Shown here: piece by piece, positions 23,690 to 37,329 of the stretch
Layout: every line of letters begins with the position of its first letter
Position numbering within the stretch: position 1 is the stretch's first letter
Origin: Kryptolebias marmoratus
Taxonomy: Eukaryota; Chordata; Actinopteri; Cyprinodontiformes; Rivulidae
Assembly (NCBI RefSeq): GCF_001649575.2
Contig: NC_051450.1
Span: forward strand, 17,295,959 to 17,359,958
Direction of reading: 5' to 3'
Length of the DNA stretch: 64,000 bases
Position numbers and translations under genes: made by a program
The notes under the pieces: model-generated
Databases searched by the model: none
The model's input: the letters and a program-made list of their open reading frames with translations, nothing else
Told to the model about the DNA's origin: nothing

Positions 23690-23815
23690 ATATTAAATAT
23701 TTTTGAGTTTCAGCTTGTTTTTAGACAGCAGCAATAAACTTTTTAGTCTTGGCCCTGCTTAAACTATCTGTTAGCTTGTCATTCAGGTCTGAACTTTAAG
23801 ATTTAACTATCAATT
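23690..23815 (+). repeat. repeat B, copy 5 (fragment)
   Basis: The AGACAGCAGCAATAAACTTT, TAGTCTTGGCCCTGCTTAAA and TTAGCTTGTCATTCAGGTCT run matches the block before the right end in B1 and B6. Termini are absent. Confidence 0.65.
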
Positions 23816-26387
23816 TGTCTTTTGTGAATTTAGTTTATATTTATGCTTTTGATGTTTGTTTTTTGCTGTTAGTGCTCGTCCAGAAACAAACACACAGCAG
23901 GTTCTTAGAATCAGCAGTTTCTCAAACACAATCTCTAATTTCAAATGCTCTGAAAATTGTTCTCATGACTAAGAAGCTTGAGTCAATTTGAAATGAAAAC
24001 CTAAGACACATTACTCATCAAAATAAAGTTTGTTACATCTAAGTTCACAGATACAGATTTAAAGGGTGCGTGTGATGAAAGCCAAATAACAAGCTATAAA
24101 TGCAGAGCACTTTGCTTTTACATCCTATTTTTAAGTCAAACTGCCTTCTGCAGATGCAACAAATGCAAACCACTGTTTTGTCCATGCTCCCCCCCCCTTG
24201 CATATATAATCAAATTGCTCCATGCTGTCTTTCTTTTTGATTACAAGTTGGATCTTGCAGAGGAATTAAAGTCAGCATGCAGCTCAGTGACACTGATGTC
24301 CCAAAGGAGCTTTCTGGTCTGTGTAAAGGCTTATTGCACTTTACCAAACGTGATTCATAAAAGGAGCCATCGTTAAGTGGAGCTCATGAGGCGCAGCTAA
24401 CTCTAAATATGTTATTTTCACCATTAAAGCAGTGGAAAGGTGAGGCAATAACAGGTGTGCTACAAGTCTAAGCAACATGTTCAATACAAGCCGGGGCTAA
24501 TGAGTGGGCAGATGGTGTTAGAGGCCTGATGGCTGAGGTCTCATAAATAAATGCACCTGTTATCCCCATCCCCAGAGCATTTTCACAGAGGTGTTTTAAC
24601 TTTGAGCCTTTTACTACTGCAATTACATTTATAGATAATGTTCATGCATCGTTAACCTGTCCTATTGGTATTTCTGAAATCAATGAAAGAGGTGATAGGG
24701 AAGATGAAGCCTAACATCTCCCTGAAGCCAAACAACTTTTTACTTTAATTTAAAACAAGTCATAAAAGCCTGTTTATATCAGATTTTCTTTCCTAATTGT
24801 TAAACACTGGGTGATAGAATAAATAAATTGTGAGTTAATGCAAAAATGTTATCTTTTTTTTTGTAACTTCACAGTCATAAGGCACAACAAGGTTGGATGA
24901 ACCAAATGCAGGAAAAATGGACATAAAGACCACACAATATGACAAACTTATAAGTTTAATCACGGCTAGATTTTTTAAGCACAACTTCTGCAGACAAAGT
25001 TAGTAACTTTCTGTCGTACTAACACACCTCCATCTTGTAATGTGATGTTAAGATGTGCTAATTTTATGTATTTCTTTGATCATGTACCCTGTCTGCTAAA
25101 ACAACACAGCATTTCAGATACTTAAATTGAATTGAGTCATCTCTAGTTGTATCTTTTTCTGTAATAAAAGGGGATAATTGTGGCTAAAAATGTTAATTTT
25201 GGTAATATGCACAGATCAAAGCCTTTCTCATAGTCACTTTAAGCAAGGATTATTTTTTATGGTTTGCCATTTCCTTATCTAAAAGACTATTAGACCAAAT
25301 TGGTGAAAAGCCCCAGATCTGCCTGTCTGCCCTCAGAATGAGACATAAATCTCCGTGAAGGGTAGAGGAGGCTGTGTGTGGACCAGCAGCCAGTAGCAGC
25401 GCTGGCCGGGTGCTGCCACTTTGAGTGACACCCAGGGTAAGAGGCTAATGTGTTCCTTCCTCCTCCTGGCCTCCTCGTCTTCTCGCCGTCCCCATGCTCA
25501 TGGCCTCCACGGCCACCTCTGGGGACATTTGTTCATCTTGAGTGCTGGTGTTTTCCTCATCCCAGAAGGCATTGGGAATTGGATGTAGAGAGGACAGGGG
25601 TGTGAGGGAGTCTTCATTCTGAGCGCTTTGAACACCAGGTGTCCATTATGTGCTTCGGTAATCCCTCTTCACATGTAAGAATACACTCTAAGCTCGAGTC
25701 CAGCCTTCTATATCTATACATACAGGTTCACAGATATTACACACTCAGCAGTACACAAGCATGAGTTTCCATACTCAAAATGTAAACACATCCTTATCTG
25801 AAAACTCTCAAATACTGCTGAACTTGCTTTTTATGAATGCCACGCTTTGAGTGTCATGCTGTTTTTTTTTCTTCGCTCTCCCTGCCACTTCTTTTTTCAT
25901 ACCCTTCACCTCCTCTACGTTTTCCCTTGCACAGCTGCCGCTTTTTTCCTTTTATATTTTATCACCATCGCAACTACTACTACTCCACTTCATCTTATGA
26001 CTCCTGCTCCTCTTACCTTTGCTGCTTTTTTTTCTTTTTTTTTTTCAGTTTTCTGAACATTTCTATCTTTAAATCTTTGCAGAATGAAAACTAATTTATG
26101 GTCCCATTTGCTGCTCGATCTTGAGGGCCCTGACGTAGAAGTTCATTGGTATTCATTGTGGTGTTTTTACATTTGGCTCTTTATCAGTCACGTCTGTGAT
26201 TGATCACCAGTGGGTAGAGAAGAGTTTTTTGGCCACTTTCCTGCAGAGCTACAACACGGTGGTGGCCTGAAGCTTGTGGATAAAACATCTACATGGATTT
26301 TAATTGTGATATATGTATTAACAATATGGGTTCTTTTTAAATATTTTTAACTTATTCAAAAACTACTTGTAATCCATATTTAGAATT
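23816..26387. other. intron stretch without a supported gene
   Basis: Includes a C10 run near 24190, a GC-richer pocket at about 25320-25660 with no identifiable coding frame, and a long pyrimidine-rich tract at about 25859-26048 that produces spurious Phe/Ser-rich frames. Confidence 0.45.
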
Positions 26388-26845
26388 GAAGGTTTAGCAT
26401 TCCTTGAAGGAATTTAAGTTGACCACTGCCTTTTATGACAGAGTTTTAGACTAAGATCATCTTATAATGAGAAGAGAAGTTATAACCGTTTTACTCAAAC
26501 CTTGTAAATGACGTGATGCATGATGTGATCATGTTATTTGGCAAGATCTTGCTAGATGTATTAGCACTTGAAGTACGTGTTGAGGCTGAGTCTCAGCTCC
26601 TACCACATCCAATTTTATTTCAATATCTGTAAAGTTGACTGACTTATAGGCATTTTTGTGTTTGCTAAGGCTGATTGGCTACCATCTAGAATTGAGGTGA
26701 CTCCAAAAGTTAATGAGTCGTGGGTGTACATCCATTGATTACTTTGAGAGTTTTATTAAAATCTGCCTAATGGTTCATGAGGTATTTTGTTAACAGTGAG
26801 GCACACAAGCACATGCACAGACACCAGCGGTGAAGAATAACGATT
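26388..26845 (+). repeat. repeat A, copy 5 (monomer)
   Basis: Head TTAGCATTCCTTGAAGGAAT, AGACTAAGATCATCTTATAA block, CAGCTCCTACCACATCCAAT, CTTTGAGAGTTTTATTAAAA and a tail with ACAAGCACATGCACAGACAC. Confidence 0.88.
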
Positions 26846-27861
26846 AGAACCTGAGAAATTTTCTTTTAGAAAGTCCTTTCAAACATAAATAACCTGTGAT
26901 ATTATCAAATGTCATTGATACATATTTAAAAATAGTTATATGTAATGACTGTACTTCCTTCTCACTTTAGAAACAATGTGTTTGTATGGTTTCCATGACA
27001 ACCATGGTGTGCTGTGATGACACGTTGACACTCAGGGAGCATTTCCTCCTTATACAGGCTATGTGAGATGCAGAGCAGCTGGTCCTTCAGCCCCCACAAC
27101 CAAACCATAATGCAAATCTAATATAAATGCTTTTGCTCGACATTAACCAGCACGCTTTATATTTTAATGACTGAAACTTCCCCTTAAAGTGCGAATCAGT
27201 GGATTGATTTTCCTGAGTCCATTTAAGTGTCTTTGGTAATTTCCTCTTTGTGTCACTCATAACAAGTGGCTCTGAGTACACTAAAATTGAAGTTTTTCTT
27301 GCAGTGTTTTGGTGAGTTCACGCAGTCATCTTTGAACACAGTCGCTCCAGTAGGCCTCATTTGTTGGAAATTATCTGAAATGAAGAAAGAGGAAGTGAAA
27401 TTGTGTCACAGCTCTCCGGGTCAATCACAAGATCTATCAGCTGCAGAAAAGGTGCTGGGTTTGTAAAATGGACAAGATTAAGCAAAACTCTTTTCTCTAT
27501 GAGGGAGGTTTTGAGCATACATGAAAGAAAATATTTCAGTGAGGGTAAAAATTAATATGCTTAATACTGCGGGTTTTAAATTTGGACAGCCTCCCAAGCT
27601 TTACTTGTATTTTTCCACTTTTAGTGTCTCTGTTGGACTTTATACACTGTCTTTCAGCTGTTCCTACTTCATTTATTTTTATTTTTTTGTGCTTTGTGTC
27701 ATCATGCCACTGGCATTACTGCGGGCAGATCTCCCAGCCGTTTGCTGCTTCTGAGCGCCCCAGGAAGTGACAGAAAAAATTATTATACTTCTGCTTCTTG
27801 GTGTGGAATGTAGGCATCCTGCTTTGAATCATCACTGTTGACCACAGCAACTTTTTTTTTT
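26846..27861. other. intron stretch without a supported gene
   Basis: AT-rich; frames 27087-27281 (minus), 27266-27466 and 27521-27754 have no recognisable domain. Nothing else seen. Confidence 0.45.
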
Positions 27862-28341
27862 AGTTAAAGCAGTAAAACAGATTTTTATGAAGTGGGATTT
27901 TGTAGAAGAGTTATAAACAATTAATATTGTACCTGTTGTGGATATCTCCTTGAATGGCATCAGTTTGAGAATTAAGAGATTAATGACCAGATTACAGAGC
28001 TAACGACTGAGGTCAAGACTAAAGTGGATTGCTGCCGTTTTTAACAGTTCTTGCTCTAAAATTTTAAAGCATATAATGCAAACTTTATTTTATAATCCTT
28101 TGCATCATTTTCAGTTTCACGTTATAGAGATTAATACGTCAAATTCTATGCTTATTTGCTGCCGTAGCTAGCAGTAGCACTTCCAGCAGGAATCCATTTT
28201 GGACTAATGGTTAGTTTGTCAGACTTGTCAGAATTAAACATAATTTAATTTAAAGACTTATGTACAAGAAGTAAGATATTAGTTGTTCATAACTTTTCCA
28301 CAGAACCCCATTTCAGAAAGTCTGAACTCTCCCTTTATGCT
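27862..28341 (+). repeat. repeat B, copy 6 (full length)
   Basis: Left terminus with CAGATTTTTATGAAGTGGG and GAAGAGTTATAAACAA; right terminus GTTCATAACTTTTCCACAGA, then CCCCATTTCAGAAAGTCTGA. The two ends are inverted relative to each other. Repeat A6 starts about 30 bp downstream. Confidence 0.85.
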
Positions 28342-28369
28342 GCTTAAAACATCACTAATTGAATGTCTG

Positions 28370-28802
28370 ACATGCCTTAAAGGAATGTACGTAGCTTGCT
28401 GCTGATTTTTAGACAAAGATCATCTTAGTTTGAGAAATGATGGTGTTGTAGCTGTTTTGATTAAACTTTGAAATTCTGAGAGATGTCACACTCGAAGTAC
28501 AGTTTGTGTTGTGAATGACTCTCAGCTACTACCACATCAAATTTTAGCTCAATATCTGTACAATTGACAGAGTTATTGCTATTTTTGTATTCGCTATTAT
28601 TAAATAGCCTATGGTGGCCATCTTGAAATGGATTGACTCCAAAATTTAATTGGTTGTAGATGTATGCCCAGTGATTATTTTTACTTAATAAAATTTGTTC
28701 AGGGGTTCATGAGAGAATATGGAAACAGACGCATGAACACACGCAGTAACACACAAGCAAAAACATAATTGTCTGCCTTAAGCTTTTGGCAGCGGGTGAT
28801 AA
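28370..28802 (+). repeat. repeat A, copy 6 (monomer)
   Basis: Degraded head (CCTTAAAGGAATGTACG), then GACAAAGATCATCTTAG, CAGCTACTACCACATCAAAT, GATTGACTCCAAAATTTAAT and tail CTTTTGGCAGCGGGTGATAA. Confidence 0.88.
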
Positions 28803-31682
28803 ATATCAACCATTTATCTGTGTTTAGTCGGGCGAGGTGACAAGAAGCATTGATATTGTTCTTTAGCTCCCTGGTGTGATTGTAATCAGCTTACTGCCAA
28901 TGGCTGGAAGAAGACCTGACTAGCCTTAGGGCAATCAGGGACAAAGACACACACTCAGACCATGTGACCCTTGGCAATGTCAGGAAGCCGAGCAATGGGC
29001 CAAAGGATCAGCGTCTGACACACCTAAAAGGTTACACTGCCTTTTGGTTTGCACTAATGTTCACGTGCAGGCGTGGCTTTTCCTCTGTCTGTAGACAAAT
29101 GTAAATAATACTAAGGAATGCTATGTTTTGGACTGAGGTGTAGTTTGACATCATGGCACATATATGTTCACGAAGAGTCTGTCTTTCATGACTTCAGAAT
29201 CATGAAAGATGCTGGTCTTTTGGTGCTGACATTTGGTTGAATCCTCACCAATCGATAGGGCAACTCTCAGGTATCGACCATATGCTGAATGGACCACTTG
29301 TCTCATTTTATTTCAACCAAGGAGCATCAGTGGCTCATCACGTGTGCTGCTGCCTCAAATTCTTTGATGTTTCAGTATTTGTCATTTCTCTATTTTGGCT
29401 GCAGGATATAATCATGCCTACATTTTCTTACTTATTTTCCCAAATTTGGCATCAGTTTCACAAACCTTTGCCATTTTTCTGCCTGTTTGTAACCTTTTTC
29501 CAATGATTCACTGCTAAGTTCATTTTTTTACACCCTTCCTTTATCATTCCCACAACGTGAGCAGACATTTCTGCCCTTCATCCTGCCTTTCATTTCTTGC
29601 GGTCTTGTGCTGTTTTAAAAAAGAAGTTTTAGGATGGAATGGGTTGAAGACCTCTTATGTTCTGCAACACAAAACCATTTGTAGTTATTTCAAAATTTTA
29701 CATTTTTGTCTTTCAGATTTATTCTTTTTGAGACTAAACCAATTGCTATAATATTAGCTATCATTCCATCATCAAATATGTTTAAAATAAAAAGTTAATT
29801 TATGTGTGGAATTGATGCAGCTCATTTGTTTTTTGCTTTTGCAAGAGATAAGTATCTTTTTGAGCATCTACACAGCACACTTATGTATCATTCTGCAGTT
29901 GCGAGAGCCAAAGCGCTGATTATTGAGAAAGATACTTTGCTCCTGTGTTCCTGTTCTGTGCATATTTTTAACAGCAGAGATACATTTGAAAATTTATCTC
30001 TACCTTTTTTACTGCACTGGTCTTCTACACTCAAGTGTCCAAACTCTGTGTTTGTGCAAGAAACAGGTTTGCTGCACAAGATTATGTTTAACCACATAAA
30101 CGTTGTAGTTGTTGTTATTTACATCTCTGCTATATGTAGTTACATTTCTAGAGATGTATAGGTCAGGATATGCCCTTGGATTTGCAGCTACATGGTGCCT
30201 TTCATATATGTTTAACATTGAGACAAAAATAAACTTAAGTGTGTGCCCATCCTCATCTAACAGTATGCTGCATAACCTCCATACCTCCTGTTGTCAGGAT
30301 TCCTTTGGAGTTGTTATAGATGATGAATAAACCAGAACATTATGCTTGGACATGCAGCTGCTATAGGCAAAAATTTACACCAAGAATGCTTAGAATTAAC
30401 GCTGTTGTGCATAAGTTCTGAACACTTCGCCTTTTTGTAGTCTCCTTACAAGGAGTTGTAATTTTTAACAGTTACTGTTACTTTCCAGGTATGTATTAGT
30501 TGTGTACCATGCACAGTATGAGGTATGTACTAGGTAACAAGTTATTTTATAATATAGCCTGGTTCCTGTAGGTGCCAGCTACATACCAGGGCTGCATTAT
30601 GTATTTCTACCCAGGCAAATGTTAAGTAACTTAACAAACAGCAATGACAATAACAAAAAAATTAAGTAAGTAAAAATGTATTTGTATAGCACATTTCAGC
30701 AACAAGGCATTCAAAGTGCTTTACATAATAAAACATTAGTAGAATTACATTAAAGTCATCAAAAACATCATTACAATCATCCCAAAAAAACAAACATAAA
30801 AATTACGTGAGACATATGTGCTGAATAAATAAGTCAAAAGCAGATAATCTCTATGAGAAGCATTGAGAAACATTAGACAGTTGTTTCAAAATATATCCTT
30901 AAAAAAACACAAGAAAGTCTGGCTTTAATTCTTCCAATCAAAAGTCATCCTTTTTCTTTCAATTTGGACTGCTACTAATGTACATCTCCAGCCTTTATTC
31001 ATGGAGGGTAAGACGTCTTATTGTCTATGTAGTATTCTCACCTTGAATAATTCAGATTTTTTGTAAATTACTTGCAACCCAGATTAAACTTTATAGATCC
31101 TGTAAGTTTTATAAAAGCAATAAAACTGAGCCACGCATTTTTTTTTTTCTTTGACACTCCTAATTTCTTGGACTGTCTCGGTTACTTTCCATTACATTTG
31201 CTTTGTATGGTGTTCTATTAGCAATCTGTACCCACTGTAAGTCTGAGTTCAACCCACACTTACACTCCTGATGCTGGCAGCTCCTTCTGGCACGGACTCA
31301 AATAAAGATTTTTGAAGTATACTTGTTTTGTAATAAATCCCTCTTAAGTAGTGTGACAATATCTAAAGGCCACCTGAGACTCCAAAGCATCCTTAGCTTT
31401 TTTCTCCTGTTTCAAAGTAATGAGTGAGGTGTCTGAAAGTGAATAATACACTTATGTTGATGGATGACTGTTGATACAGGCCAAAGGAGCACATGCCTTT
31501 GTCACAATTCCAGTGGCGCACTTCTTGTCTTTTTAAGTGGTGCTTTTCCTCCATCTTGTTCAGCTTAAATACCTACTTAAAAATGCATTAGTGCTGCAGT
31601 TAAAACCTGTCATGCTAGAGATAGAAATCTGTTTATCTTAGATATAACATGCAGTATCTCAAAGTAGGATTAAAATAAGTAT
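28803..31682. other. intron stretch without a supported gene
   Basis: AT-rich, with many short frames (for example 29237-29506 and 29802-30161) that lack recognisable domains. Contains one interspersed tail fragment at about 30668-30745. Around 30487-30590 the motif GGTATGTACTAGGTA and relatives recur locally. Confidence 0.45.
30668..30745 (+). repeat. interspersed repeat fragment (fish LINE/SINE-tail type)
   Basis: GTATTTGTATAGCACATTTC followed by AAAGTGCTTTACATAATAAA is the common teleost 'tatagcac...caaagtgctttac' motif found in many interspersed copies. Class assignment is from memory and approximate. Confidence 0.55.
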
Positions 31683-32385
31683 AAAGGGATAGTTTGGATG
31701 TTTTTGAAGTGGGGTTCTGAAAAAAACCTATGAACGAAGGAATGAATAGCAACCACCACCGTTCAGGCCAGTTTTAAACGAAGCTCATCTTATAATGAGA
31801 ATTGAGCTATTTTTTTGGCTCTTTTAGTCCAACTTTGTAAATGACATTTTGCACAATCTCATGCAATATTACAAGATGTCGTGAGATTTGTTACCGCTTA
31901 GAATATGTGTTGAGGATGAGTCTCAGCTACTACCACACCAAACTTCAGTTCAAAATCTGCAAAATTGCCTCCGGTATAGCCATTTTATGTGTGCTAAATT
32001 TGATTAGCTGTGGCAGCCATCTTGTATTGGGTTGACTCCAAACATTAATCAGTTGTAGAGGCATCTTTTATGATTACATTCGGACAATTTCATGAAAATG
32101 CATTCAGTGGTTTATTAGCTATTACAGACAAATAGGGTTGACTCTAATAAGTAATCTCTAAATTTAAGCAAAATTATCACATTGTGTAGTGCCTGGAGAA
32201 TGTATTAAAGATTATGCTCTGCTACTACCACACCAATTTTTAGCTCAATATCTGTAAAATTAGTTGAGTTGTAGGCATCTTGAATGAGGTTGACTCCAAA
32301 AGTTAATGAGTTGTAGATGTCTATCCGGTATTAAATGTTTATAACCTTTCGACAGAACTCCACTTCAAAAGATTTGAACTATCAC
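31683..32385 (+). mobile_element. composite: repeat B termini enclosing repeat A sequence (A7/B7)
   Basis: Left end 31683-31735 is the B terminus (GGATAGTTTGGATGTTTTTG, AAGTGGGGTTCTGA). Right end 32336-32385 is the inverted partner (TATAACCTTTCGACAGAACT, CCACTTCAAAAGATTTGAAC). Between them lies family A body in dimeric form with two ACTACCACACCAA blocks (31930, 32224), but no B body and no complete A head or tail. Confidence 0.75.
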
Positions 32386-32969
32386 ATGAATTTAAAAAAA
32401 TGCAGACATCATTACATTACATCAGTTTTATCAGGCAGAGAAAAAAAAAAGATTCAGATGTTGTTTTCCTCTCATTAGCTAATTTCACCGAGATTAGAGG
32501 ATCTCATTTAAGCATCCAGCTGCATTATGAATGGGTAAAGGCTAATGCGGATTAAAAAACGAAGCATTTAATCGTGTAAGACACTTATTCATTCACCCTT
32601 GGGTGCACAAAAAACATCTCTGTTATTATTTAAGCATGCATTTATTCCTGTTTTTACATGTCACAGCATATAAAACCATGGGCTTTAATATTTATTTCAA
32701 ATAGCGTGAAGTAGAATTCATAAAATGATGACTTTTTTCCCCATGTATTTACATTAGAAGATGATCTGATTTTGATTTGGATAACAAACAAATAAAAAAC
32801 TGAAAATTTACATAATGTAGTAAGGATTTTTTATCACCCCTGTGAGTTTGCAGTCAGATTTATAGGGGTATACAGCTGATGAATTCCCAAAGAGTTATTA
32901 GGAATTTGTCTGAAATTACTCCAGCAGTATAAAGTTGTATTTTGTTTAAATTGTGAATAAATACCAGTG
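32386..32969. other. intron stretch without a supported gene
   Basis: AT-rich spacer between repeats; nothing recognised. Confidence 0.45.
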
Positions 32970-33402
32970 TAAATAAAGGTCTAGCATTCCTCAAAGGAAT
33001 GCATATCACCCTCTGCCTTTCATGCCAGAGATTCGAACTAAGCTCATCTTCTGCTGAGAAGGGATGGAGATATAACAATGCAATAATGTGAGATCTTGAA
33101 AGATGTGTTAGCACTCAGAGAATGTGTTGAGGCTGACTCAGCTTCTACCACATTAGATTCTATCTCAGCATCTGTAAAACTGACTGAGTTTTAGCCATTT
33201 GTGTTTTGGCTAATGTTGATTAGCTGTGACAACCATATTGAATTCGGTTGACTCCTGCAGTTAATAACTTTTAACCAATGATTACGTTCGGAAAGTTTTA
33301 TTAAAATCTGTCTAGTGTTTTATGTTTTACAGACAAACGCACACACACACAGACAGCAGCAAAAATATTATTGCTGCTTTGCTTTTGGCGGCGGATGACA
33401 AT
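32970..33402 (+). repeat. repeat A, copy 8 (monomer)
   Basis: Head GGTCTAGCATTCCTCAAAGG and ATGCATATCACCCTCTGCC, body to TTTTATTAAAATCTGTCTAG, a CA tract near 33340 and tail GCTTTTGGCGGCGGATGACA. One of the most complete monomers. Confidence 0.9.
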
Positions 33403-34015
33403 AATGTTCACCACTTTGGTTTATTCAAAAGATGCACCAGTTCGTTGTTCGTTTTACTCAACACTAAAGAAAAAAAAACGCCTGTATATTACTTTTCCCT
33501 AATTGAATTGGAAAGCCAAAGTCTATCTTCTTGAAGGGATTAACTGGAGCATAAAGACGTATAAAGTCAGCCTCCTGTCAATCTGACATGCAGACACACC
33601 CTCCAACCTGATGTGCTGCTACCCTAATCCCCTCTGACGACACCACAGAGTCTGTGGACAGAAATTAACAGTCCCGCCTGTCGCTCATCCTACCAATCAC
33701 ACGCTCACCATGGTAGAGAATCAATTAAAAATGCTGACATAATATCTGATTAAGGCTAAGCGAGGCCAAAGGCGGGCTCATTAAGTGGTTTTCTGTTTTT
33801 CTGCTGCGATAAGAGGTCGAAGGAGAGGCTTATTGAGGAAGGGGGATGGGGGGGGGGGTGGATTGCAGAGGCTCAAAGCTTAATCTGGAGCGATGGGATT
33901 CTCTGTTTCTGTTCAGAGCGAAAATTTAAGATGAGACGAATAGTTAGAGCTTCACATAAAGATGGTTTTGCTCCATTTCACAAAACCTTCTAACTTCGAT
34001 CACAGTAAATATTAT
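33403..34015. other. intron stretch without a supported gene
   Basis: Mixed composition, a TAAT-rich patch at about 33715-33790 and a G-rich run at about 33840-33860. Nothing else supported. Confidence 0.45.
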
Positions 34016-34264
34016 GAGTGGTTCCCAAAGCTGGGGTCGAGGCTCCACTGTGGGTCACAGAATAACAAGGTGAGGATCCTGAAACAATCTTCAAAAATGA
34101 AAAAATAAAAAGTAGTAGCCAATTTTCTTTTATACTGTAATCGTGACAAAGGACAGAACAAAAGTTATAAATGAAAAAGTAGTATAGCATGGCCTTATTT
34201 GGGGTCATAAGGCTTTTCTATTGTTATTTTTGGGGTCAGATGCTAAAAAGTTTGGGAAACGCTG
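34016..34264. mobile_element. hAT-type non-autonomous element (relative of the 15864 copy)
   Basis: Starts GAGTGGTTCCCAAAGCTGGG and ends AAAGTTTGGGAAACGCTG, which are inverted matches. Internal GTGGGTCACAGAA and TTGGGGTCA motifs recall the copy at 15864. No clear 8-bp target duplication survives. Confidence 0.75.
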
Positions 34265-34389
34265 ATTTAAATCACTGTATGATGCATGTGACGAACCTAT
34301 GAGCAGCATTCCCTCACACAGTCATCTTAGTTTATGTTAAATAAACAATGCAACTTGAATTTTTTAGTTTTTCTTTGTAGGTAGTAAAA

Positions 34390-35025
34390 CACAGTTTCAT
34401 ATCAGAGTTTTAAAGTAAACTCATCTTTACAAAGGAATGGAGTTTTAGCTGTTTTGGTCAAATCTTGTAATCTATGTAATACAATCTTGCCCACTATTAC
34501 ATTCAGAGTATGTTTTGTGGATAACTCTCAGCTACAACCACATCAAATTTTAGCACAATATATGTAAAATTGACTGAGTTGTACCCATCTTTGTGTTGAT
34601 GAATTTTGATTAGTTGTGACAGCCATTTTAAATTGTATTGACTCTAAAAGTTAATCACTTTTACATGCACATGCATTGATCAGTGTTGACTCCTATAGTT
34701 AATGGCAAAGTTTTAAACAAATCTCTTGCACAATCTGTTAGTGGTCAGATTATGTGTTGGGGCTCAGGCCCAGAGATTAACCCATCAAATTTTAGATCAA
34801 CTTGTGCAAAATCTGTTGCATTATATCCATTTTGTGTTTTTAAGGGCAGCTGGCTGTGGCAGCCATCTTGAATTGAATGGGTTGACTGTAAAAGTTACTC
34901 AGTTGTTGATGTATATCCAATGATTCCTTTCCTCCAGTTTCATTAACATTTGTTCATTGGTTCATTAGATATTTTGGTGACAGATACATGAAAACATACA
35001 CCCACACCACACATTATTGAAAAGA
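34390..35025 (+). repeat. repeat A, copy 9 (dimeric form, head missing)
   Basis: Two successive body units: GTGACAGCCATTTTAAATTG at about 34616 and CTGTGGCAGCCATCTTGAAT at about 34853, joined by a GTTGACTCCTATAGTTAATG junction near 34684. A CA-rich tail follows. Confidence 0.85.
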
Positions 35026-37329
35026 CTTTTAAAAATAATAAAAATGTAAATTATTTACAACAGTTATGATTCCATCAATACTTTGGGACTTTATTGCATT
35101 ACATATATATTACAATATTTTAACTTCTGCTTTAAATCATTGCATTATTGTTAAGATCAACTTAAAACTCAGAAGAACAGTGATTTAAATACATGCTTCA
35201 AATACTTTTTTTTATTTTTTGTGCATGCGAAATGGAGGAAATCCAAAAGAAGTACATCAAACTTTTTATTTTCAACCAGGCAGCTGCACTCATAAACTTT
35301 TATGGGCTTCATTTTGTGGCATAGATTTTAAAGACCTTTAACAAAGACAACTTAATGTAACAAAATTGAGCATGTAAGAGAAAAGCATGAAAAAGGCACT
35401 TCAAATCCTTAAAATTTAAAGTGCACTTTCTCTGCTCGATCATGTTCAAAATAACAAAAAAATGAAGGGAAAAAAGAAAGAATATTTTTTATTTTTCATT
35501 GTGTTGCATTTTAACTTCATCGTTCCCCTGTACGGTGTTCCCCTTCACTTTTTATTTTTTAAACAAAACAAAATCTGTTTCCAAAGTTAGTGACTAATCG
35601 AGTTAATGATACTGATCAGAATGTTCATGTCATAATTGCTCTGCCTCAGTAGACGGCTTAATGTCTGAATCTGAAAACCTGAACTGGTGCTTTTCCTCCC
35701 GTGCCTCTGTTTGAGCTCGTTACTTCTGTAAATCACGCCCTGTTGCTTTTCCTGCCAAGTCAGCTAAATGCAAATGTGGCTCACACAAATATATGAGATA
35801 TGAGGTACGACGTAAGCGCCGAGCTTCGAAAAAGGAGATGCCACAAAGGCCACAAAGGATGGTCAGGCAAAAAAAAGGAGAAAAGACCTTTAAGGTGGGA
35901 AATTCATGTGCAGCTGCTTATTGTTAGAGGAAACCAGGACTCTGTGGTAAAAAGAGCAGAACATGTGCTTCGCAAAGTGTTGTGCACTTTGAGGCCCAGT
36001 TGGCACAGTTGGTCATTAAACATTTACCTCATTTTGCAGTCACTAAGAGAGAGGGCAGGCGATAGATACCAGCATATTTCATACAACAGCAATGTGGAAG
36101 AAACTTCCAGATGAAATGAACAGAGTTTATAAGTTAACAAGAAACTATTATCTGCACCTAAAGGTCGTCTTTTTTAATATTAATGCTCTGTGAGGCAGTT
36201 CGAGATGAGTTCTAAAGTTACCCGAGAAGCAGATCCACAACCACCATGAAGCTGTGACTACCACTCATCTTGATAATAATAGGCTTTTATTCCTCCACCT
36301 GCTGCAGTCCGTTATACTGTCATAGTGCAGCTTGCCTCACCCTCTCCGGCTCTCGCACTTCCCTGTTATTGCTCTATCCATTTTTTTTTCTCACTCCGAA
36401 GCTTCACTCCTCTGTGTGCGAGCACTTTGTTGCAATTCAAGTAAATGTTCCGTCTATCAATATTTCATATCCAAGTACATCCTCCGTCCTGACGCCTCCT
36501 TTAGAGCGGAGCTCCACTGGTCCTACCGGATATGAACGAGTGCTTTGTCAGAGTATGGATTAGATATCTATAGTTGATAAGATGGTACACTTCATATTTG
36601 ATCCGTCTCAGCTCATCTTATTCTAAAGCTTAAAAATTAAAGGAATAAACGGACATTTCTGTTATGCACCACTAAGAAAATATTCAGTGCGTTCTCATGA
36701 ATGGAGCACTTGAATTGCAACGTGTTGGTGCAATGTTCAACATGATTGGATGCAGTGTGCTGCATTGATATTCCCTCACACTCATGCGCACACACAGAGA
36801 CACACACACACACATTACGCACAATAGCGTACAGTGTGCAGCGCCCTGTGGCAACAAGTAGGAAGGCTTTTATTCTCAGTAATGTCTTTTACTGCAGCCA
36901 TAAAGACTACACAGCCTAATAAAACTCAAAAAATCGTGCATGTATGCATGCAAACACATCTACTCACTTAAAGATAAATACAAATTTAAGACGTTTTCTA
37001 AAAAAGCCTTGATATCACAGGACTTTAATGCAGACAGTAGACAAAAACAGATCGATTTGCAAATCTACCATTGTAGTCACTGCACTTGCTCACAGATTTA
37101 TTAATAATACACAATATTGTAGCACAAAAAGGACATCTGCAGTTCATGTTGTAAACTGTTTGCTGCCCCTCAAAGACATCATAAAAAAAAAGAAAGCATC
37201 TTGATTTTAAGCCGCAACAGAGAGAGCCAGGACATCCACAAGTGACGATCTGCTGTGTTTCAAACTTCCTGTCTGATACTAATTACTGTAAATATCAATT
37301 TGTGTGGTACGTAGAGAGAATATCAATTC
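35026..37329. other. intron stretch without a supported gene
   Basis: AT-rich with A and T runs near 35210-35560. The frame at 35800-36114 and those at 36270-36563 and 36637-36822 are not recognised. A CA/TG tract near 36785-36815. Confidence 0.45.

Noticed and set aside
25837..26094. Phe/Ser/Tyr-rich frames on the + strand
   Set aside because: They come from a pyrimidine-rich low-complexity tract.
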